DNA from: Boswellia sacra
Taxonomy: Eukaryota > Streptophyta > Magnoliopsida > Sapindales > Burseraceae
Direction of reading: 5' to 3'
DNA: 64,000 nucleotides
Assembly: GCA_013180625.2 (NCBI GenBank)
Contig: SNVD02011224.1
Coordinates: 62,001 to 126,000, forward strand
This document shows, in pieces, positions 1 through 10,883 of this stretch (positions within the stretch are counted from its first letter, which is position 1; each line of letters opens with the position of its first letter). Both the position numbers and the translations under genes were made by a program. The notes beneath the pieces were generated by a model. It did not search any database and was not told the DNA's origin. It was given only the letters and a program-made list of their open reading frames with translations.

Positions 1-1110
1 CTTTTATAAGGCTTTAGAAAATTTTAGTCAACTCACATAAGGCATGAACAGTAAATTTGTTTATGACTTTTATTTTGACATTTACAACTTTTATACATTC
101 AGTTACAACGTGTATTCACTGTTTACGACTTTTATACGAAATGGTAAATGGGCATTCTTGGAAAGATTTATAGTAATTTTGGTTATAATTTGGTGAAAAG
201 GAATAGTGCCTACTACAACTTTTATATAGAAATATTTTCAACTTTTATGCCCTGTTTATGACTTTTATATACCTGGTTACGACTTTTATAAGGCTTTAGA
301 AAATTTTAGTTAACTCTCATAGGGCATGAACAGTAGGTTTGGTTATTACTTTTATTTCTCCATTTACAATTATTTTACCTTCGGTTACGACTTTTATTCA
401 TTGTTTATGACTTTTATAAACTATGTTAATGGGGCAACAATGCTTTTGGCTAGGATTTTAGAAAAAGAAATAGAGAGATTTACGACTTTTATATAGCCAT
501 TTACAAGTTTTATACCTTGTTTACAACTTTTATATGTTCAGTTATGACTTTTACATGGCTTTGGCAAATTTTAGTTAAATTTCATAAGGCATTAATGACA
601 ACTTCAATTGCTAGTTTTATTTCAACATTTATGATTATTTTACCTTCGGTTACGACTTTTGTTCATTGTTTACAACTTTTATATTATATTTTAAAGGGAC
701 AATAGTGCTTTTGGCTAGGATTTTAGAAAAATGAATAGTGAGGTTTACGACTTTTATATAGTTATTTATAACTTTTATAGCCTTGTTTATGATTTTTATA
801 TGTCTACTTATGAATTTTATATGGCTTTGACAAATTTTAGTTAAATTCCATAAGGCATGAACGGTAACTTTGATTACCATTTTTATTTCTTTGTTTACGA
901 TTTTTATACATTCGGTTACGACTTTCATTTATTGTTTACAACTTTTGTAAGATATGATAAATGGCGCGATTCTTGGAAAGAAAATAACAATTTTGGCTAG
1001 GATTTGGTCTAAAAGAATACTACCGTTTACAACTTTTATATAAGCATTTATCACTTTTATACCCACATTTAAGACTTTTATATACCTGGTTACGACTTTC
1101 AAATGGATTT
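1..1110. repeat. higher-order tandem repeat, about 265-282 bp unit built from a short acttttat-type motif
   Basis: The short motif ttacgacttttata and variants (ttacaacttttata, tttatgacttttat) recur dozens of times at roughly 20-30 bp spacing. Above that is a longer unit marked by a phrase like ggctttagaaaattttagt, followed by a form of cataaggcatgaacag. It begins at about 1, 283, 548 and 814, so the periods are 282, 265 and 266 bp. Repetition fades near 1110. The array starts before the window, so its full size is unknown. Small ORFs across it are products of the repeat and are not genes. Confidence 0.85.
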
Positions 1111-1567
1111 TGAATTATTTGATTTTGCCCACTTTGCTTTTTCTACAGTAGAACCAATGTTATTTATAACTCCTATAAAAAATCGATTATGGTCAAATTG
1201 ATTAAAAAAATAATTCTTTTGAGTTTATATATCCATAAACAATTTTCAGATTTTAAAACACAATTAGTTATCTCATGATTTCTTTTGGACCCTGGTAAAA
1301 TTAAGTTAAAATTTTGAAAAAAAATAACTTTTCTTTTCTAAAATTCTTAATTTAATTGATTTATTTTTTGTAAATTTAAATTACTTATTGATTGCATAAA
1401 ACTCTTAATTTTATACAATTAATTATTGACAAATTTAAATTATTTATATTTTATATTATTTACAAATTTTTATTGCTTTATTTCTTAAATTCTTCTCTTA
1501 TTTATATATTTTCTTTAACTGATAACATATATTTTTAAATAAAATACCAAATTTTAATTTTCTTTAA
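1111..1567. other. AT-rich spacer, nothing recognised
   Basis: Very AT-rich sequence with runs of A and T between the two tandem repeats. No ORF of note on either strand and no recognisable transposon end. Confidence 0.5.
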
Positions 1568-1778
1568 TTAATTAGCACATATTAATTTAGGAATAATAAA
1601 TATTGTTTATTTTTGTAATTTATTAAATTCTATATACTTAATTGGCACATATTATTTTGGGAATAATAAATATTTTTAAATTTATATAATTCATTAAATT
1701 CTTTGTACTGAATTGGCATATATTATTTAAGGAATAATAAATATTTTTTATTTTTATAATTTATTAAATTCTATATAC
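1568..1778. repeat. 70-bp tandem repeat, three copies
   Basis: Three head-to-tail copies begin at 1568, 1638 and 1709, with a partial fourth from 1779. Each carries a form of attggcacatattattt, then ggaataataaatatt, then ttcattaaattct. The periods are 70, 71 and 70 bp with scattered substitutions. No function can be read from it. Confidence 0.8.
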
Positions 1779-2156
1779 TAAATTGCTTTGGATTGTTATA
1801 GTTATTATAATCACCAACTTTTCTTTTTTTTTTAAAAAAAATAGTTAATAAAATATTAATAAAAATAATATTAATGTTTGGGAGGGGAAGCGGGATGTTA
1901 AGTGGTGGGAAAAGGCAGGTTTTGGTAACCAGGATCAGGCCTGTCACTTTTTTGTCTCTTATGCTGCAAATGCACCAAATGTCAGCCAACCAATGGGGGT
2001 TGCAACAATGCTTGCTATTTAAGTACAACAGATGAACTGTAGCTAGTCCTAATAAAATAATGAATCAGAACGAATTCCAACGAGGATTCATGCCTTGTAC
2101 AACTCCAATTGTCCAATATGTGTTGTCACATTTAATCTAAAAAAAGTATAACAATA
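1779..2156. other. spacer up to the left end of the Mutator-like element
   Basis: AT-rich at first, then of mixed composition. It ends with ataacaata (2148-2156), which resembles tcaacaata (17862-17870) on the far side of the Mutator-like element and may be the remains of a 9-bp target duplication. No gene seen. Confidence 0.4.
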
Positions 2157-2310
2157 GGAAAATTTATAGATCTACCTCATTTTGAGAACCTTTTAAAAAT
2201 AGGTTTAAATTTTTATCCCAATAGCCTCCAACCCCACAAATTGCAAATATACCATCATATAAACATTCAATAAAATTTTCAAAAACCATCTTTCAACTCC
2301 TTCCCTCCTC
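2157..2310 (+). repeat. MULE left terminal inverted repeat
   Basis: Aligns by eye with the reverse complement of 17675-17859. Shared blocks are ggaaaattta / ggaaattta, agatctacctcatttt / agatctaaccccatttt, and taaatttttatcccaata / taaattttcatcccaaca. Many substitutions and small gaps show age. Confidence 0.7.
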
Positions 2311-3221
2311 CATCAATGCAAAGGTTACTGAGCAAAGAAAGTTCGTTCATCTACTTGTTGAATTTCAATCATAGAGAGAGAGTTGGATTCTTCATAGAGA
2401 GAGATAGGAAGAGTTTTGAATAGAAGAGAGAGATATTGTGCAAAAAGAGAGAAAGATGAAGAGTTTCAGTTTTGGTCAGAGAGAGAAGTAAACAAATACA
2501 AGAATACCTAGACATGGTAGGATCAATTTTCACTTTTTTGTATGCTTTAAAGTTGATTTTTACATGTTTTTTTACTCGATTTTGATTGAATGAATGTGGA
2601 TTGATGTGGGTATTGAAGTTTTAGAGAGAGAAATGAAGTTGAATGTGGATTCTAGGTTTTTATTGATTTTGATGTGTATTCTTTTTGTGGAAATTGTATG
2701 ATTGTATCATTATGGCATTTGGATGTTGAGTTTTGGTATGGATTTGTGGTTTTCTTGCTAAAATTTGAGGATTGCCGAAGGAAGTAGAAGAAAAGGTTTG
2801 AAGTTTCAATGGTGGATTGACTCTTTGTCGAACAAACTCCTCAAAGCATTGAATGCCTATCTAATCGTTGAATTTCGTATGTCATGTAGTGTAGATTCAG
2901 TGGTTCGACGGGTGGATGAAGCTTCGTCGAACTATCTCGTGGATTGTCGAATGCCCATCGAACCGTCAAATGTGGTGTCATGTAGTATCATGTATCGAAC
3001 ACTCATCGAAGGATGTCGAAGAATCATTGACTAGGGTATGTTGTCGTCGAATTGTTGTGCAATACTGTTGAATTGGCATTGAATTATTGAATTACACAGT
3101 TCAACAACTCGATTTGCACTCTGTCAAAATGTCAAAATTTTTAATAGAACTGTTTTTTTTCCTTCATACTTTGCATGATTTTGGTTTTTAACATACCTTA
3201 TATGATATTTTAGGTTGAGAC
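2311..3221 (+). other. MULE subterminal region and probable 5' leader of the Ulp1-like gene
   Basis: Contains a GA-rich stretch (2366-2470) typical of plant 5' leaders, then T-rich DNA. From 2828 to 3115 it has many gtcgaa/ttcgac motifs. A comparable TTCGA-rich stretch occurs in the right subterminal region at 17280-17415. No convincing coding sequence. Confidence 0.4.
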
Positions 3222-6200
3222 ATGGAGCCCCCAAGGCCAAGGATCACTTTCGAGCTAATAACACCCAAATCCAAGCATTATGACGCAACAGTCACCAATA
3301 TGACGAGTTTGGAATGCATTATGTGGGTGAAGGCCAAACTAACCGATAAATAGTAGAGGCTTTTCAGCAAGAAGACAAGTTTCAAATACCTATTGGACAT
3401 TCATGACTTGAATTTTCTTGGGAAACTCGTTATCAACTTGCTATTGCATGAGGTGAAAACATACGATATTGAGGATGAGGAGTTATGGTATCTTATTTTT
3501 GGTAAGGATTTGAACCTAACATGCTAAATTATGAAATGATTGAATTAAATCTTAAATGATATTTTATTTTTGTCATGTAGGAAGACCATTCCTTTCTCCG
3601 CCCATGAGTTCGGGTTGATCACCAGACTTAGGTTTGGTCAGCTACCTAAAAAAGAGGAGAAGATTGAATACCGTTTCCTCAACAAATATCACGTCAACAA
3701 GAGTTTGAAGTTGACGAAGTTCAAGACCATACTTGAGAGATGATTTGGATGCAGTGAAGTTGGCTTCATATTGGGTCTTGGAGTGCCTATTGTTAGGCCA
3801 GCCAAGATCAAGACCTATCAATTTGAAGTATCTAGATTTTATGGACGATCTTGACAAGTTTAAAAAATATCAGTGGGGAATGTTGTGTGGCAGGAGACGT
3901 ACGACAGCTTGAGGAGTTGTGTCAGGGATCATGCGGCGAAGTTCCACTAAAGAAAGGCACAGAAGGAAGTTCAAAAGAGAGAAGCTTATAACCTTTTACA
4001 GATGCTCGTACGATGTTTTTCTTTTTTTTGGTATAGTACATATTTGAATCTAATGATTTTTGTTATTGTAGGTCTGGTTACTCAATTTATGGCTAAAGCA
4101 TACAGAACGAAGGGCTTGGGTTATGAGAAGAAAGTACCATGTATACTTAGATGCGCGACCAACAAGATTCCGACACAAGCAGAGGTTATGCAAGACATAC
4201 TCAATGGTATGAGATGAGTAACATTCTTTTAATCTAATTTTAAATTGTTGACTGAGTCATTATACGTAATTATACTTATTTGTCATACAGGTCATGCAAG
4301 GGGGTGCACCTAAGATAATTCTCTATCCAGATAAGGAAGAAATGAAGGCCAGTTGGTACCAGAGGAGCTTTAAGTACATTGGCGGTCCCTATAGCCCTCT
4401 TGTCAACTGGGCAATCCAGAACAGCTTGCCAGTTCATGTGTTACCTGCACCAACAGTACAAGTGAAGGGCAATGAGAAGGTGGTTAAAGAGACGATGTAA
4501 TTACCTCAGTAGTTCGATCTAGCCTAGAGGACATAGCAAGCGCCCACCCTTAATGCATGTGCGCATACAGAGGGCTAAGTAACAACAATCATTTCAACAT
4601 GTACGCATTGTTTCAAATATTTGTTTTGATATTAACCATTAAACAAAACTCTGTATGGTGTAGGCAACTTTTGATGCCAATATCCGCAATAGCCTATTGG
4701 AAGACATTCGGGTAGAGCTGGCTACTAGCCATGCATAATTGCTTAAGACGATTTGAAGGAAGTTTGATCAAGCAAAGGAGATCCAGGTTTTATGTGCAAC
4801 AGTTTAAGAACTCCGCAACAAGGTGCAGGAGCTCAAAGATGAAGTAGAACATGAGGCTGAGGGTTCCTAAGTACTCAAAATTTCGGACACTTTTTATTGT
4901 CAAATTATCAACTCATTTTAATTCACTTAACACTTTCCCATGAAACTACACTAGGATGCCTACCAATCAATGCCTATTCCATTGGCTCATGAGTAGGACA
5001 ACCCTGAGGGTACTTAATTCTCACTAGTGAATGAATTACTGGTGTATCTTTCCCAGGGCAACAAGGTAGATATAGGGATTGTTGAGGTACAAAATGACTC
5101 TCCAAGTGTGAGTGTTCGTATTCTAGATGCACGTCCCACTAAGTAGTTATTGGAGAAAGCTTACACTAGGAGAGTCTGCAAGAAGGTGCGTTGGTTGCTT
5201 AGCCTTTACATGGATTTGGACAATATGGCTATGAGGCAAAGGGTCGAGCTAATTGTGCAACTAACTGAAACTAACTCATTAGTTCCTCTCTACACCTGGA
5301 GGACTTTCATTGATGACCAATTTGAGGCGGCGTACAACACATGGGTTGTCTCCTCTCCAAGGCGTCTCTACTTAGGTCTTAATCATTAGGTTGATAGAGC
5401 TGACTTCTTCGAGGGAATCATGACTACTAGATCTTGGCTGAACGATGACGTGAGTTACAAAATCATTTATTTCCTTCATTGTTCTATTTATCGTACTAAC
5501 CATTAACGTAATTAACATTTTTAATGCAACATATCAATGCATTCCTATACTACATTCAATATTGATAGGCCAATAGTCCTCGGGAGATTTCCTAACGGTG
5601 TACCATTTTTGACATTTACTTTTTCTTAAGTAATCTGGTCTAAGTACTCCAGTTTGTTGAACTTCTTAGCTTCATAAATGAGATGTCTTATTTGGATACT
5701 AACTGCATTGCTCCTCATTAAACAGGGGTAGTTGTCTTGCACCTACGAAAGATGCAAGGACAAGTTGGAGCAGGATGTCGAGTGAGAGCGATTGCTGTTT
5801 GAGTAGATAACTGGGTTGCATCTAAACATTCCAAATTATGGACTAACGTGGACATTGTAACTGAAATAGTAAGTTACACTTGTTAGCTATTGGTGAGTTA
5901 ATCATTAACCATGTATTTTCACTTTGTTATATGCATACGTCCCTATGAAATTGAAGGAATAGCATTGGGTGATGGCACGTGTTGCACATTGTTAGGTCTT
6001 TATTTATGACTCGTAGATACCAGAGGACATTGTGGACCACGACTAGTTGCTAGACTACTATACATATCTGCCAATTCTGAACCCATGGCTTCTTCAAAAG
6101 GCGACCTATTACACAGAGCACACAAATGTCTCACATGACTTTAAGCCCTTTGAGATATCATGGGTCCTACATGGAGTATCACAGTAGCCTCCTAGCAGTG

Positions 6201-6321
6201 GAGCCTATGATGTCTACTGTGCATGTTATGTAAAGATGATGTCTATTGGTATCCCGATTTCCACTATCTCTAATGTAGACAATGGGACCTTGAGAAAATA
6301 CATGGCTATGCAGATATAGTC
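3222..6321 (+). pseudogene. DUF1985 and Ulp1 (C48) protease-like gene, heavily mutated
   Basis: Three decayed coding stretches can be read. (1) 3222-3520 and about 3582-3950 read as DUF1985: LFSKKTSFKYLLDIH, then SAHEFGLITRLRFGQLP, then DLDKFKKYQWG. (2) 4294-4500 and 4670-4870 give a linker with a coiled-coil-like Glu/Lys-rich part. (3) 5140-6321 is a Ulp1-type C48 cysteine protease domain: RSWLNDD, then HINAFLYYI, then YVPMKLKE, HWVMARV and VFIYDS. Ulp1 enzymes cleave SUMO conjugates (established). Here His and Asp of the triad remain (codons 5963-5965 and 6008-6010). The expected GDCG motif has become GAYD, so the nucleophile Cys is Tyr (6206-6208). In-frame stops include 3351, 3354, 3741, 5960, 5993, 6014, 6044 and 6185, plus frameshifts. 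No functional product is possible. Confidence 0.75.
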
Positions 6322-6760
6322 CTTAGGACTAATTGCTACCCGATGATGTACTAAGATGATTTGTTAGGATGATTTTTAGTTTGTTGTTTTGTACATGCTC
6401 ATAATGTTCATATTCGATTTTTAGTATTTTTTTGTACATACAACATAGAGAGGAGACACTTTTTTGTATACTTTGTTATGTACATTATGATTGTTGATAT
6501 TTTATGTTTTGTACACACGAGAACATTTTATGTCGTATCCCATAATGCACCATTATTTATGTTACATTTGCTATAAAGAGGCTTGGAAGTTAAATAAGTG
6601 AAAAAATTGCTAATAGTGAGAAATGTAATTAACACAATAGTACATGGAAAAAGACTGTATTATCCCCCAATTGATACTACAAGTATGTAGAATACATAAG
6701 CTTAATTGCATTACAAACACCTTGGAATACTGTGAAGCAAGTGATAAAAAATTATGCAAA
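6322..6760. other. MULE interior between the Ulp1 pseudogene and the CACTA insertion
   Basis: AT-rich. The continuation of the mudrA fragment from 16897 would be expected here on the minus strand if the CACTA insertion were clean, but I could not match any frame to a MULE transposase. I infer an internal deletion of mudrA. Confidence 0.4.
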
Positions 6761-6774
6761 CACACTACAAGAAA
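6761..6774 (+). repeat. CACTA terminal inverted repeat, left
   Basis: CACTACAAGAAAAA, an exact inverted match to 16883-16896 and identical to the element end at 63857-63870. Confidence 0.95.
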
Positions 6775-6782
6775 AATGGGCT

Positions 6783-7290
6783 ACGGCAACGCGCATTTCG
6801 TGTTGCTAAAACGATTTCGCAACGCGCAGATGCATGTTGCTGTTTTTGGTGCTGCGAAAAGTCTTTCACTTTTAGCAACACGCGCATGCACGTTGCGAAA
6901 AGCGATTGTGCATGTTGTTAGAAATCTTTTGGCAACGCGCATTGCGTGTTGCTAAAAGACAGACTAAAAGAGTTTTCAGCAACACACAATGTGTGTTGTT
7001 GTAGATATTAATTGCAACGTGCATTGGACGTTGTTGAAAGACAAAGAGTAATAAAGTTTCAGCAACACGCAATGCGTGTTGCCGTAGACATCGACGGCAA
7101 CGCGTAATGCGTGTTGCCGTAGACATCGACGGCAACGCGTAATGCGTGTTGCTATATACCTCAATGGCAATGCATATTGCGTGTTGCGAAAAGATCTAAA
7201 ATAACATAGTTTCAGCAACATGCAATACGTGTTGCTATAGATTTCTGGAAGTTTGTTTTAGCAACATGCGCATGTTGCCATTTGTTTGAT
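6783..7290. repeat. CACTA left subterminal array of palindromic GCAACGCG repeats
   Basis: About a dozen copies of a unit like GCAACGCGCATTGCGTGTTGC, each nearly its own reverse complement, spaced roughly 40-60 bp. Two neighbouring units (about 7077-7152) form a near-perfect 39-bp tandem duplication containing gccgtagacatcgacggc. Such arrays bind the TNPA-type partner protein in En/Spm (established for maize); the role here is inferred. ORFs across this region are artefacts of the repeats. Confidence 0.85.
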
Positions 7291-7746
7291 ATAGAAATAT
7301 ATTGTATTTATAATTAAATACCGTTTTTATTAATATGTAAGACCTGTTCATTTTTAATTATACAAATTGATATATAAATAATCACAGAATACATAATTTA
7401 TAATAAATGTAGAAATTTGTATTATGTTAATATTATCACAAATATTATGAAAAATACAAGTACTTGTAATTAATATGTAATACAATCCTAAATGACTCAA
7501 GGAAAATGAAATCATGTAAAACATACTTAAGCACAAATTCATACATAAGCAGCAAAATCATCGTCTTCTTTTAGCATCTTGATTGATGAACTTTCCTTAA
7601 AAGTGACAACATAAAAGGCAACCTCCACCTAAAAATAAGGATAATAAAAATGCAGTTAACATCCTTAGAACATATTGCAAAAATTAAATGATATAAGCTT
7701 CCAAATACAAACTTATAGAAATTTAGTCAATGAGAAAGTATTACCT
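7291..7746. other. CACTA 3' untranslated region
   Basis: AT-rich sequence between the subterminal array and the stop codon of the TNPD/Ptta-like gene. It probably holds that gene's 3' untranslated region. No coding signal seen. Confidence 0.45.
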
Positions 7747-9782
7747 TTATGATATCAACTTGATGCAACTTTTTGGCCAAGCAATAGCACTTCCTACAGC
7801 CTGATCAATGTTTTGAGCTTCGTCAGTTGATCTATACAGTTCAACATCATTCCTAATAGCATGAGTAACCCAAACTTTCCAACAGTCCCTTCCTAAAGGC
7901 TTGTGATGTACTAGAACTTTAGGATCTACACTTGCAATCTTTCCTTCAGCCACAATTTCATCTGGGTCATCTGAGTACCAATGCAGTAATAGGCATCTTG
8001 CATTTTCACTTGGTATAATTTGATGAATTGGAGCACTTCCTTGTTGAGACTACAATTAATAGAATTAGTTTAATTATTACTTTAAATAATCGTATACTTT
8101 AACTCATATAGTATTATAAATACAACAAAATGTGTTAGTTTCTTACTCGAGGGGTACATGCATAAGAGCTCATCATTTCGTCAACACTCTGATTCTGTAC
8201 AATTTCAAGGTATGAAATCCATTATATATAATAACATATGTTATAGATCATTTTTAAGTAATAAAAATCTACTCACCTGGGTCATTTTCATTAACAATGC
8301 ATTCACTTTATCCATCTGGTCTTCTAATAGTAAAAGTCTTTGCTTATTAAGCTGCAGTTCATTTTCAAGTACTTTAACTTTTCCACTAGATTGCAGCTGT
8401 GCATCTACTTTAGAAGGATTGACACCAAATCCTTTTCCACGCACTCTACCACGTTGTTCACCTCCATATACAATCACAAGAGGGTCATTTCGTATATTAG
8501 ACATGTCCACATCCTCACTTGACTTTTGAATACCTTCAATTTGTTTCTATGAACAACCAAGTAATATGTGAAAAAATAGATAGTGTGAATAATAACTCTC
8601 ATGTAAGCCATGTGTTTGTAAGGTAATTTATTTTTTTATTATAAAAATTCCTACCATTTTTTGTCCAATTGATTCATTTGCAGGCTGCCCTTGCTTATTT
8701 AGATGCGCTTGAATCCAAACATCAACTCTAGTAATTGATGTTTCACCTGAGCTCTGTTTTTTCTTCAAATGAAGAAACATAATGATAAAAATAAGTTAAG
8801 ACATAAATTGAAAAATCATGTGAATATAATCAAAATGCAAGGATGTTGAATTTTTACCATTTCATATTCCTTGCGAGCATAACCTAGTCGACCCATTGTG
8901 TGTACATCCTCTTGGTTTTTTCGCAAAATTTTCATCCTCTCGCTGATTACCTATTAATCAAGTATAAAACAAATGAATAAATTCTACATTATTATATATA
9001 TGCGTGTGTGTTTGTGTGTGACTAGATATGTCTAATTACTTGAAATTCTGGAGACAATCTCTCTTTGACAAATGTTTCCCAGTCCTTATCAGATTCTATG
9101 TTGCCAGGCCTTAACAGGGACAAAGCCCGTACTCTATTTTGTTGTTGGTCAACCTTTCTTATCTTTGAAGTTATTTCTGATTTGAACTGTCTCCAACGAT
9201 CACCAATTTTTCGAAGTGTCCAATGTTTATGGGATTCATCTACAACAAATCGTTGCTAGACAAAAAGAATATTAGAAACTTACATATAAATAACCAATAT
9301 AAATTAAATCTATACATACCTTGACCAATGTCCAAAGGTCATCTTTGTCTTTTGATTCAACTAGAGTCCAATCTTTGATGTTAACTGGCACATGCGTTCG
9401 TGCCAAAACTCAAAGATAAGATGTATACTTATCAGAATTTGGTCCCACTGGTACACCCACATCACTGAACTCAACATTTAAACGTGTTACATGACTTTTT
9501 AACATGCCTAAAGTAGTTGGCCCTCTCTTCCTTTTCAATTCTTTATTATTTGATTCAGTCATTTGTTCATCATCATCTCTCTCAATTCTGATGCCTTTAT
9601 TATGATCCCGTATAGCATCAGCTGTTACTGTTCCACGTTGTTTTTGTAACCTTTTTTTCGCTTTCCTTGAAGACTATAAAAAAATTTAGTGCTAAGTCAA
9701 GAATAATTTCACATTTCTTCATTTTCATACAATAATTCTATAGGTGAAATTCAAAATGAAAGCTTACCTCTGCACCACTCAT
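7747..9782 (-). pseudogene. TNPD/Ptta-like second protein of the CACTA element, one nonsense codon
   Basis: Eight exons on the minus strand join with GT-AG junctions, and every exon length is a multiple of three: 9782-9768, 9673-9320, 9255-9040, 8950-8858, 8762-8655, 8546-8277, 8194-8147 and 8049-7747, 468 residues in all. It resembles the plant transposase Ptta/En/Spm family: a basic N-terminus, TLGMLKSHVTRLNVEF, ARTHVPVNIKDW, then DRWRQFKSEITSKIKK, an MGRLGYARKEYEM motif, a coiled-coil-like stretch (exon 6, LENELQLNKQRLLLLEDQMD) and a C-terminal domain with WKVWVTHAIRNDVELYRS. Such proteins assist TNP2-type transposases by binding element ends (family knowledge). A TGA at 9410-9412 replaces a likely Gly in YLGVLART. 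All other codons stay open, so this copy decayed recently. Confidence 0.85.
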
Positions 9783-10006
9783 CTTCTTCCACTAGTATGC
9801 ACTCAATTTATAGATAGTGCTTAACCTCTGCATAACACAACGTCACAACAATTTTAAGTCACATAAATGATTGAAATAATTTTGCAATAACCATGATAAG
9901 AAGTAAAAAAAGGCATAAAAATAAAGATTTATAGGAAATCTACCTATCACACAATATGCCATCATTAAAATGCAAGCATAAACTTACTACTACAAATATG
10001 GGAAAT
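9783..10006. other. spacer between the two CACTA genes
   Basis: Short intergenic stretch between the TNP2-like stop (10007) and the start of the next gene (9782), both on the minus strand. AT-rich; a transcription stop and start must both fit here or just beyond. Confidence 0.4.
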
Positions 10007-10843
10007 CTACCTATCACAAAATATGCCATCAACATCGCTTCTTATGCAAGGTTCATCCTCACTAGTATTTTGGGTTTTAAGCCTACTTATGTTAATTGGT
10101 GTGGAAGGTGTACAATCACTTTCTTCATACAGTTGAAGGTCATAGAAACCTCTTTGTGGTGCTCTCAAAACAACATGCCATTGTGATGCTTTATTTTCTT
10201 GAGAATAGAATACTTGTTTAGCTTGTGAGGCCAAAATGAAGGGATCTCTTTCATATTGGTTTTGTCCTTCATGTAGCTTAACCAAAGTGAAACCATCATC
10301 AACTTTGACATCATTTGTAATGTTCACCCAATCACACTTAAAAAGAGAGATGTGAAATTTATTATAATCAAGTACTATGATATTTCTCAGAACCCCATAG
10401 TAAGAAACTTTCCCGAACACTTGAGAATTATCCCGTGCACTAGCTCTACAAAGAGCTGTTGCTTCAACTAGAACTCCACTATTTTGTCGAGCCTTTTCTG
10501 CTTCTTTAGTCTGGAAGCGAATACCATTTATAACAAATCCAGAATATGACATTGATATGTCTCTTGGTCCTTTTGCAAGCCATACTAAAGTATCTGACAA
10601 GTCAGATTTCTTCCTGTCCAAGTTTATCTGTTCAAGATAATAATTTCAACCAAGTAAATCATATTAATATATTAGATTTAGACACAGAAAGTACGAATCA
10701 AAAGCTTATTACCTTATTTGCAAACCATGCCCTAAAAGTCTTTAAATGTTCAATTTGTAATAATGTTTCGTTTCTTAAAAATTGTACATCTTCTTTTCTC
10801 AAAGCTTCCAAGTGTTGCCTATAAGAAAAGTGAAATTGAAGGA

Positions 10844-10883
<40 letters not shown>

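Noticed and set aside
517..928. ORFs of 62 and 92 codons in the tandem repeat
   Set aside because: Both arise from translation of the acttttat repeat and share no feature of real proteins.
5940..6321. Reassigned TAG codon as an explanation for the many in-frame TAG stops in the Ulp1 domain
   Set aside because: The intact genes in the window read normally, the gene also has other stops and frameshifts, and C-to-T decay explains the pattern.
6644..7221. Overlapping ORFs of 80-100 codons on both strands next to the CACTA left end
   Set aside because: They follow the palindromic GCAACGCG repeats and have a repetitive Cys/Arg/His/Leu composition; the repeat explains them.
6783..7290. CRISPR-like appearance of regularly spaced palindromic repeats
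   Set aside because: The context is a plant CACTA element end; units vary in spacing and sequence, and there are no cas genes.
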